From assembly GCA_019055375.1 (NCBI GenBank), contig JAHQIW010004644.1, forward strand, positions 1-64,000: a DNA stretch of 64,000 nt, in the 5' to 3' direction. Under the pieces are notes generated by a model. The model saw nothing but the letters and a program-made list of their open reading frames with translations, had not been told where the DNA came from and made no database searches. Source of the DNA: Parelaphostrongylus tenuis. Its lineage: Eukaryota > Nematoda > Chromadorea > Rhabditida > Metastrongylidae. The position numbers and the translations under genes are program-made. Below, one piece after another: positions 56,070-64,000 of the stretch (the first letter of the stretch is position 1; the number at the start of each line of letters is the position of its first letter).

Positions 56070-56104
56070 GGCTCTGAAGAAGGCGATGGGCCGCAACGTT
56101 AGCC
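56070..56104 (+). ncRNA. Decayed hammerhead, CTGAAGA type
   Basis: GGCT, CTGAAGA (56074-56080), AGGCGATGGGCC with GGC/GCC pairing, then GCAA in place of GAAA, CGTT, AGCC. Stem I is perfect; the invariant A after G is lost, so it should not cleave. Confidence 0.48.
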
Positions 56105-56168
56105 ATCTCGAATATAGTGGTATTCAAGCTGTATTACTAACTTTATTGTTGTACGCTTCGCTAGTATT

Positions 56169-56220
56169 CAATAAATCATATCAATAACACCTCGGAACGG
56201 CTAAACAGAAGAAAATACTC
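56169..56220. repeat. Repeat shared with 32761-32812
   Basis: Second copy of the TATCAATAACACCTCGG block, 65 bases after the decayed ribozyme. Confidence 0.65.
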
Positions 56221-57061
56221 CTTTATTTGAACTGAGCCGAGGTTAATAGATATTCGATCTTGGGAATGATAATATTTCGTTCTTCACAGAGCGGCGCGGA
56301 ATGACGTTCTTTATCTGGAGTGGTGTCTACAGTCCAAGATTCACCTTGATCGAAAACGAAAATGCACATTACAATGAAATAAACGATTGTGAGCGATTGA
56401 CTAGCATCGGTTTGTGAAGAAGACGAGAAGTGTCGGTAGATTAATAGAATGAAAATATTTTAAACTAAGATCGTGATACAGGTCTAATAAATAAATAAAG
56501 TATGGTAACTTGAAATGTGGAGGTCATAGAAACCGGCTTTGAGATATTTGTTTTGGCTATGTTTTGACATCAAGTCGAAATCCAACATAGTGGAAATGGA
56601 GTATGGAAAAGAGCTAAGTGTTGGAGAAATCTGCAAAGACTACCCTCCATCCCTTTCTAATCTTCAGCGATAATGAGAAGGCACTTGACAGCGACGAATC
56701 GCATGCAATCCCATCAGCTTTCATCGGTTTTAGTAGGCCAGCATTATTGAAAAACATTATTAGACCTTCGTTTGCGTATGACATTATCGTCTTTTTGAGG
56801 ATTATCATTGAACGAAGAACGATGATCGGTGAAATCAATCAAGTGGGAAAAAGCCTGAGCAGCGGGCGAACAGAAAGAAGATGCAGCTTGTGAATAATAC
56901 ACTTGTGAAAGTGGAAAGTTGAGAATCGATCCGAGTGGTTCTTCGATTCTATAAATCACTGAGTGCTCTATGGACATCTAGTGAACATAAAGAACAATGT
57001 AGAGAAGGGACCATACGCAAAAAGACAACTCGCACAGGTCATGCAGGATAGTAGATCATTG
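56221..57061. other. No recognised gene
   Basis: Overlapping open frames on both strands at 56614-56980 have no motif. Confidence 0.35.
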
Positions 57062-57456
57062 GCGTCATTAAACGCGCAGACGAAAGGTCAATGCCAGGAG
57101 TATCCCGTATCTTTTGAATGAGAGATAGGATCTGTAGTTCTAACCTACGTCAACGATCGAAAATCAAAGACGCCGTTCTACACACCAAGATATCAAAAAT
57201 AAGGTAAGCCGGACACGTGATGCGCTTCAACGGCAACAAATGTACGAGAGCCGTTGCCGACTGGATTCCTCTGGACGTCAAGAGCTCTATAGGAAAGCAC
57301 CGACCCGTTGGTTCGATTTCTTAAAAGTGAAAAATGGTGCTCAGCGAATCGCTAGAGCGAGGAGGACCACTGGGCTACTCTTGCACGCGATATGGAAAAT
57401 GGAAGTGCTGCCGCTGGAGTCACTCGACGGTCAGTGGGACGACAGGTGATACAGGT
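57062..57456 (+). pseudogene. RTE-type LINE, 3' end fragment
   Basis: Plus-strand frames match the end of the 5.1-kb RTE: NLRQRSKIKDAVLH, HVMRFNGNKCTRAVADWIPL, RWFDFLKVKNGAQRIARARR, ending LESLDGQWDDR and TGA, then TGATACAGGTA. Several frameshifts make it older than the first RTE. Its tail abuts the left end of the giant inverted repeat. Confidence 0.72.
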
Positions 57457-57514
57457 AAACTATTCGTTCATCAATTCGCCTATACTATTTTATCGACCTC
57501 TAAGGGATGGACGG

Positions 57515-57592
57515 TTGGTGAGAATTGAGCGTGAGATCGAACCGTCGACCTTGTGTGCGACGCAGAGCTCCTCTAACCACTGCGTCATATGC
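57515..57592 (-). repeat. tRNA-like unit, left outer arm
   Basis: Minus strand GACGCAGTGGTTAGAGGAGC then GGTCGACGGTTCGATCTC: A-box-like and exact B-box-like (GGTTCGATCTC) spacing. It fits the head of a tRNA-derived SINE; no clean cloverleaf. Confidence 0.55.
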
Positions 57593-58834
57593 GTTCTAAA
57601 ATATATATACCATAATACTTGTAATTGTATAGGAGTAGAGGCATTCAGGTGTCAATGGTAATGACTGTGGTACTACCACTGGAGTGTATCATGTATAGTG
57701 GTGCGGAAAGTTATAAAAATTTCCAGCAGAAAGGATGCCGTCGTTCCGACAGTGAAATATAGTCTTTAAAAATTAAAAGGAAAGTAGGCTTCATTCAACA
57801 CTTTCTGAAAGAATTCTGAAAAAAGATGCTGTCATGCATCACTTCAATAAGAAACAATACAGCTGCGAAGTTGAGGAGATATACAATAACGCGTACGGGA
57901 GAACAGTCTCTCAGGATCTTACTAATTGATAAAAGCAGGCAAAAATCCAAGGCGGCATGAATATTCACGTTAAAGGAAGCAATACGTACGACAATGGCTA
58001 ATGTTTGAGAGCAGGCTATTGAGCAGGTAAATTGACAGATCGATACAAACGAGCGACCATATGCACAAATTGGCCAATTTAGGAAATACTAATTGTTGAT
58101 TATACTTTAATAATCCAACTGTTTTTCAAAACTTTGTTCAAAATCGAAACATCCTCGCAGCAAATTTCAAGCCTTTTATAAGGTGTTTGTGGCGTTCACT
58201 GTGATGTCCGTTAACAATGAACCTCAAAAAAAGTCCAGTCGAAATTGAATACCACTTCACTTTTGATGTTCAAATACTCTCCTCTTCCCATCGTTCGTGA
58301 ACTCTTGAAGTTTATCAAACAGCCTCAAATTTTCTTACACTAACGGTTTTCACTGGTGTCAGAATACTCGTCTCCACTACAAAATCATCACTATGTGTAA
58401 AGGAGTATTCGTCCAACTTGTAGTCTTTTAACGTAAATGCTCTCGCATGCAAAGTTGAAGTCATCTACTTCGCCACGCGTTCTGCACGTGGTCAGACATG
58501 TTGTATAAAATCGTGCAGCTTCGTCTCCTTAGTTAAGGCACTAAGTTGAGGAAATAGATCCTTAACACGTGCGAGAATTTCAGAGATTATGTTTATTTTG
58601 CACAATATCGTTTATTAGAGGTTTATGAGGATGTTCCAGAAGTATATCCATAAAGAACTCAATGACAATGCTGATTATAGGTCCATCAAATTTGATTTAC
58701 TCCTCTGTTATCTAATGATGATGATGAACAAAATTGAGCCTTGAATTTTACCTCTTCTATGGACCGCTTTTTGTCGTTCCGCTCAAAATGATATATCTGA
58801 TAAGGATACAAAGTTTTATGAGCTGTTAGGTCTA

Positions 58835-58884
58835 GTGCTATACAGGTACCTGTTTTCGTCCTATTGGAACTCATCAGTAACACC
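58835..58884 (-). ncRNA. Hammerhead ribozyme, CAGGTACCTG stem III type
   Basis: Minus strand: GGTGTTA, CTGATGA (58871-58877), stem II GTTC/GGAC (58858-58870), GAAAA (one A more than consensus), palindrome CAGGTACCTG (58843-58852), T, cleavage A (58841), then TAGCAC. Stem I makes six pairs, one a wobble. The right-arm copy near 59935-59985 has lost bases in both CTGATGA and GAAA, so the two arms decayed differently. Confidence 0.7.
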
Positions 58885-59289
58885 ATCCCTCGGTTCAGCC
58901 GATCCCCTGGGATTGAATAATCTTCTATAGAGAAATTGACGCCAAGTAGGCAATCGCTTCAACTCAGATGATGGAGCTAACTGACATTGTGGTGACCGGT
59001 AGTCGAACTTGTAGCTGTTACAATACAATAAATCATACCTCTTATATCGACCGCTTTCTATGGTACGATTCATTGTAACAGTACGTGCTCAACTGCCGGT
59101 CACCACAATGTCAGAAAACTCCATCATTGACTTGGGGTGATTTATTAATTGGCGGCGATGCTTCTATGTAGAACTATTCGACCTCAGGGGATTGGCTGAT
59201 CCGAGTAAAAAATGTTACTAATGAGTTCCAATGAAACGCGCCAGATACCTGTGTAGCATTGAACCTAACAGCTCAAAACATGGTATAAA

Positions 59290-59465
59290 TTTCAATGAGC
59301 TATTGCTAGAAGCGGCAACTTCTACAAAGAAGCTAGAAAAGAGATTTATGGTGCCGAGTGTGAAGGAACTGTGAGTTGAAAGACTATTGCAAAGTGGTAC
59401 AAACAATTTGGAAGTGTTGATCACATCGTCAAGAAGACTATGAAAAGTTTGGTGAGTTGTAGGAG
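59290..59465 (+). pseudogene. Mariner-type transposase N-terminal relic
   Basis: In the spacer of the inverted repeat one frame reads EIYGAECEGTVS, a stop, then KTIAKWYKQFGSVDHIVKK, matching the second helix-turn-helix of mariner transposases (GEGTVSERTVQRWFxKFRSG in the family). A neighbouring frame supplies LLLEAATSTKKLEKRF just before. No catalytic domain follows. Confidence 0.5.
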
Positions 59466-61227
59466 GCGATGTCTTGCCGAACCTATCCTACAATCCAGTT
59501 GCTGCGCCTTTCAATTATAGTTTTTTCCTCTCAGTGCAATGTTTTCTTCGTGGATGCCAATTCGAGAAATTTGATCAGTTGATGAGGTATGTCAGGATTT
59601 CTTTGATCAAAGAATACTATAGAAGGTGATTTAGAGCAGATCCGCGAGCTTGCAGATCTCTGGCAGAAGGTCGTGTATGATGGTTTATTTTGAAAAGTAT
59701 ATTATTGTTTTGTTTTTTTGTTTTGTTTGTTTACAATTAATCGTACCATAGAAAGCGGTCGATATAAGAGGTATGATTTATTGTATTGTAACAGCTACAA
59801 GTTCGACTACCGGTAACCACAATGTCAGTTAGCTCCATCATCTGAGTTGAGGCGATTGCCTACTATGGCGTCAATTCCTTTATAGAAGATTATTCAATCC
59901 CAGGGAAATCGGCTGAACCGAGGGATGGTGTTACTGATAGTTCCAATAGGACAAACAGTACCTGTATAGCACTGGACCTAACAGCTCATAAAACTTTGAT
60001 ATACTTATCAGATATATCATTTTAAGGTGTACGATAAAAAGCGGTCGATAGAAGAGGTAAAACTCAACGCTCAATTTTGTCCATCCTCATCATTAGATAA
60101 CAGAGGAGTGAATCAAATTTGATGGACCTACAAGTCAGCATTGCCATTGAGTTCTCTATGGATATACTTCTGGGACATCTCTTAAACATCTACAATAAAC
60201 GACAATATGCAGAACAGACATAAAGTTCTGAAATTCTTGCCCGCGTTAGGGATCTTTTTCCTCAACTTAGTGCCTTAACTAAGGAGACGAAACTGCACGA
60301 TTTCTACAACATGTCTGACCACGTGTACAACGCGTGGCGAAGTAGATGACTTCAACTTTGCATGAGAGAGCATTTACGTTAAAAGACTACAAGTTGGACG
60401 AGTACTCCTCCACACTAGGTGATGATTTTGTAGTGGAGAGCGAGTATTCTGACACCAGTGCAAAACGTTAGTGTAAGAAACTTTTGAGGCTGTTTGATAA
60501 ACTTCATGAGTTCACGAACGATGGGAAGAGGAGAGTATTTGAACATCAAAAGTGAAGTGGCATTCAATTTCGACTGAACTTTTTTCGAGGTTCATTGTTA
60601 ACGGACATCACAGTGAACGCCACAACATACCTTATGAAAGGCTTGAAATTTGCTGCGAGGATGTTTCGATTTTGAACAAAGTTTTGAAAATCAGTTGGAT
60701 TATTAAAAGTATAATCAGCAGTTAGTATTCCTAAAATGGCCAATTTGTGCAATTGGTCGCTCGTTTGTATCGATCTGTCAATTTACCTGCTCAATAGCCT
60801 GCTCTCAAACATTAGCTCATTGTCGTACGTGTTGCTTCCTTTAACGTGAATATTCCATGCCGCCTTGGATTTTTGCCTGCTTTTATCAATTAGTAGGATC
60901 CTGAGAGACTGCTCTCCCGTACGCCTTATTGTATATCTCCTCAACTTCGCAGCTGTATTGTTTCTTATTGAAGTGATGCATGACAGCATCTTTTTTCAGA
61001 AATTCTTTCAGAAAATGTTGAATGAAGCCTACTTTCCCTTTTCAACTTTTAAGGACTATATTTCACTGTCGGAACGACGGCATCCTTTCTGCTGGAAAAT
61101 TTTTATAACTTTCCGCACCACTATACATGATACACTCCAGTGGTAGTACCACAGTCATTACCATTGACACCTGAATGCCTCTACTCCTATACAATTACAA
61201 GTATTATGGTATATATATTTTTAGAAC

Positions 61228-61303
61228 GCATTGACGCAGTGGTTAGAGGAGCTCTGCGTCGCACACAAGGTCGACGGTTCGATCTCACACTCAATTCTCA
61301 CCA
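61228..61303 (+). repeat. tRNA-like unit, right outer arm
   Basis: Mirror of 57515-57592: ACGCAGTGGTTAGAGGAGCT then GGTCGACGGTTCGATCTCAC. Differences from the left copy are few. Confidence 0.55.
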
Positions 61304-61359
61304 ACCGTCCATCCCTTAGAGGTCGATAAAATAGTATAGGCGAATTGATGAACGATAGT

Positions 61360-63487
61360 CCTCTTAATATCTAATAGTAAATTTGCTGGAGTGCTTATAA
61401 TAAAGCGTGCCTAATTCATGCGAAAAGCATCGAAATAGTTGATCCATACGATTAGACAAGCTGGAATTGTTATTGTATGCGCGTTCAAATCGAGACGCGG
61501 CTTATTTGCATGATTGCAGTGTGCAGAAAACATCCTAAGCCGACAATTATGAAGTTGTGCACGTCAGACAAGCAAATTTGTGGTGCTCACCTTAGTATTA
61601 TATTCTTCCATCCTTATATACCCAAAAACCATGCCAAGAAAACGTATGACGCCAATCTCTCTGTATGCGATGACTCGCGCAGAGAAAGGCATCTTTGTGC
61701 CTTTTTGCGAGCCTAAGCGTAGCTTCTCCAAGGACATTACAACCCATTTTACAATGCATCGAAAAAAAATTACTTATCAAATGTATAAAATGCAATCCAA
61801 CGTCGACTTCATTCGAAAGTATTATCCATACTAGATTCTATTATCAATGATTCGTGGCAATAAAAGTGGTAATTTTTTCAAAGTTCTCTCTGCTTCAGGC
61901 CTTCTATGGATGTCTGTTAGAAAGAAATGTGAATCTTCTTCTATCACCACTCTAAATGTAGTATTTTTCAATAGAGCTCTCTTGATTGTTGTACTTTTTT
62001 CTAGTAATCACAGCTAAAAAAGCTATACAATACATAAATGAACAGTAGAAGTGCGAATAAGCAGTTGTGATATAAGTTTTACTTTGGTAGAAGTAAATTA
62101 TTAATCTGCTCGGTTTGGTACTTTTATCGATACTTTTTGGTTAGACGGCAAAGAACAAATATTCGGCCCTATTCACTAGAGAACAACTTTTCACAGGAGT
62201 ATCATTAATCATTTAAAATCCTAGATCTCTACTAACGCGCTATTTGGCCAATTTTCTAAATAGTCTTTCCATTGAGTTTCAGCGAAGGGAAAACATTTGC
62301 ACTTCACACACGTTTTTTCCTCGCAAGACTGAGCTCTTTCTTTGAGCTATTAGTAATCACCTCTATAGCGTAGTATTTGTAAATTCCAACGCTGTGTTTA
62401 TTTTCTTGAAAGACAGTCTCTCTGCAACGCAGCAAAAAACATTAAATCAAATTTACGTACGCGAACATAAATATTTTGGCGACTTTAAGGGGTAGGAGAG
62501 GGTAGGGTGCGGGCTGACGATGTCGTTTCAGCACGGCCAGAGAACAAATGACTCTTTGGAGAACATGCGGTACGATTTTTGTTATTCGAATGAGAGTTAT
62601 TTTTTCGTGCCAAAATTTGGTAAAAGACTTCCTATACACGTTCATGTTCTTCACATTGTTTTAGCGAAGTAATAGTTAAAATGCGCACCCATGTAGAATA
62701 TAAATTCGTTCTGCATTTGACAGAGTTGTTAAAGGGTGTTTCCGAAAACGGCTCTATAGCGCGACAGCCAAAGATTTAAGCTTTTGAATGATTACTAACG
62801 CTTTTGTGAATAGTTCTTGTTTAGCGAAAGAGGTGGAGAATCCATTTGTCGCCGTCTAACAAGGAAGAGCCCTTTTACCAAATGGGCCATACGATTAAGG
62901 AGATATAGAACGAGTTTGAGCACTCCCTCGAATATTGAAAGCTTGCTAAGGTAAAATATGCTTCTCTTGATAATGCAAGAAGACAGCACGAAACTGTTCA
63001 TCCATTTATTTTGACCGTTTAGAAAAATATAACAGGGCCAACAAATTTACAGCGCTAACGCAACTTCTCGATTTGTCATTCGTGCAGCCAAAAAATCAGA
63101 GTTTCTTGATTTGCAAGTCAGAAAGTTGGTGATGATACGTTGTAATTGATTGAAGTATATAGCTTCGCACAAGACTTCGATTATTACTGTTTGGTTTGCG
63201 AACTGAAAGAGGAGCTCTTCAGAAAAACTGTCAATTCGCTTGAGATGCAACCATCAGCAAACAACTCTTGAAAATCCGACACCTAAGTTGTTGTATGCTT
63301 TTCAATAATTTTGCGATTTGAAAGCGAGCTTCACTGTTATCCACCAATAAAATGTTGACAGTGTTACGTGCATTTTAATCACTTTTTGTTGGAATCAGCA
63401 GTACTCACTCAAAGGCTCTGTTTTCAATGAAAATTTTAGTTTGTCTCCACGACCTGAGATACTAATTGAGTCACCTCAAACAAAGAT
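61360..63487. other. No recognised gene
   Basis: The frame at 61580-61834 (plus) and its overlaps have no motif; the rest is AT-rich and unassigned. Confidence 0.35.
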
Positions 63488-63535
63488 AAAAATTGAAGAC
63501 ATACATGGGGCATCCCTCAGGGATTGATGAACGTT
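63488..63535. repeat. Half copy of the 26.4-kb palindromic repeat
   Basis: AAAAATTGAAGACATACATG then GCATCCCTCAGGGATTGATG matches the right arm at 26440-26482; the left arm is absent. Confidence 0.6.
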
Positions 63536-63789
63536 GAGAGCTTTATCCTTTTACTGATTGAGTCTTTTATCATATATCACATAAAGTATTTGTAGAAGTA
63601 AGATAAGACACTCAGAAGTTTAAAAGCGATACCGAGATCGACTGGGACTTAACTTTGCAAGATATTGAATAGCAAATTCTGTGGACATGGTGAAGAAACT
63701 GAGAGAAATAACGCAGCTTCATAAATATTCTTACCTAATAAAAACTTGAAGCGCTTGAAGATTTAAGGAACATCTGCTCAGTGTCACTT

Positions 63790-63965
63790 CACTCATGTTC
63801 TTAAAACGCCCACTATCCTTTCACATCTCAGTATATTGGCAGCTCCAGCAGGGAGAAGGATTTTTTGCTTTATCACAGAATATAACTCCCCAACGTGTCT
63901 GTTTTCCTCCGAACCAATTGTGGTGCGATTTCTGATTTTGTTGAATAAACTGGTGGATTCCAATG
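63790..63965. repeat. Dispersed repeat shared with 22885-23045
   Basis: CATGTTC, CCACTATCCTTTCACATCTC, AGTATATTGGCAGCTCCAGC and TGGTGGATTCCAATG correspond in order to the 22.9-kb copy. Confidence 0.4.
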
Positions 63966-64000
63966 ACTAGCTTATTTTCTGTGCGCTTGCGAATCATGTA

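Larger units (their letters stand above)
57459..61359. repeat. Giant inverted repeat, arms about 1.6 kb
   Basis: The left arm (57459-59071) and right arm (59742-61359) are reverse complements over their whole length, with scattered substitutions and small indels; the spacer is 670 bp. Outer ends are ACTATTCGTTCATCAATTCG and its mirror; inner ends are CCGCTTTCTATGGTACGATT and its mirror. Each arm holds, from the outside, a tRNA-like unit, a long AT-rich segment, remnants that may be coding (VRDLFPQLSALTKETKLHDF on the right arm, with a parallel on the left), and a hammerhead. The spacer starts with a third, partial copy of the ribozyme block (59083-59280) in right-arm orientation. The structure may be a foldback element or an inverted duplication. 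Confidence 0.82.

Overview
The window is AT-rich eukaryotic DNA, most likely from a nematode and plausibly a strongylid (hookworm-like) parasite. This is an inference from three things: short introns with TTTTAG or TTGCAG acceptors, a small multi-copy gene family that looks nematode-specific, and a dense load of decayed Penelope-like elements (PLEs), RTE-type LINEs and Tc1/mariner transposons. No bacterial features, operon-like gene strings, CRISPR arrays or rRNA genes were seen. Nearly all recognisable DNA is mobile or pseudogenic.

Host-type genes. Five copies (A-E) of a three-exon gene are scattered over about 52 kb: A 347-1160(+), B 10814-11764(+), C 27468-28270(+), E 43377-44800(-), D 52220-52546(+). 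The deduced protein has a short hydrophobic start ending in a CGVMPPGQ-type motif, a middle block with FTVTGFTLPV, and a last exon with LPDAIISxILGQL. Only B is open in all exons; A, C, D and E carry frameshifts, a nonsense codon, broken splice sites or missing exons. About 0.9-1.3 kb after A, B and C lies a tiny ORF of about 37-41 codons starting MANWSKEMWQNVVN. Its 75-bp upstream region is conserved between B and C, so a two-gene module has been duplicated.

Mobile elements by region. 1.5-1.8 kb: palindromic pair of PLE terminal repeats with two hammerhead ribozymes (HHRs). 3.6-4.9 kb: PLE1. 5.1-5.8 kb: 5'-truncated RTE with a 13-bp target duplication. 6.6-7.4 kb: Tc1-like relic. 14.8-15.0 kb: inverted repeat. 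18.0-20.6 kb: two HHR-bearing terminal repeats and two divergent PLE halves. 23.4-26.3 kb: PLE2 plus a partial direct duplicate. 32.9-33.9 kb: mariner with inverted ends and TA duplications. 36.0-40.8 kb: two PLEs head to head, then another palindromic HHR pair. 48.46-49.29 kb: a 270-bp tandem repeat whose units each carry a near-ideal hammerhead, flanked by a 16-bp direct repeat. 50.8-51.0 kb: decayed HHR pair. 54.8-55.3 kb: PLE6 end. 57.1-57.5 kb: RTE end. 57.46-61.36 kb: a giant inverted repeat with 1.6-kb arms, an HHR in each arm and tRNA-like sequence at each outer end.

The unifying theme is self-cleaving RNA. Four architecturally distinct hammerhead families sit within 64 kb. The 270-bp tandem unit looks like a young retrozyme (a non-autonomous element that moves through small circular RNAs), and PLE or RTE machinery of the kinds found nearby could in principle have copied it. 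Everything here was read by eye; no alignment, folding or database search was run.
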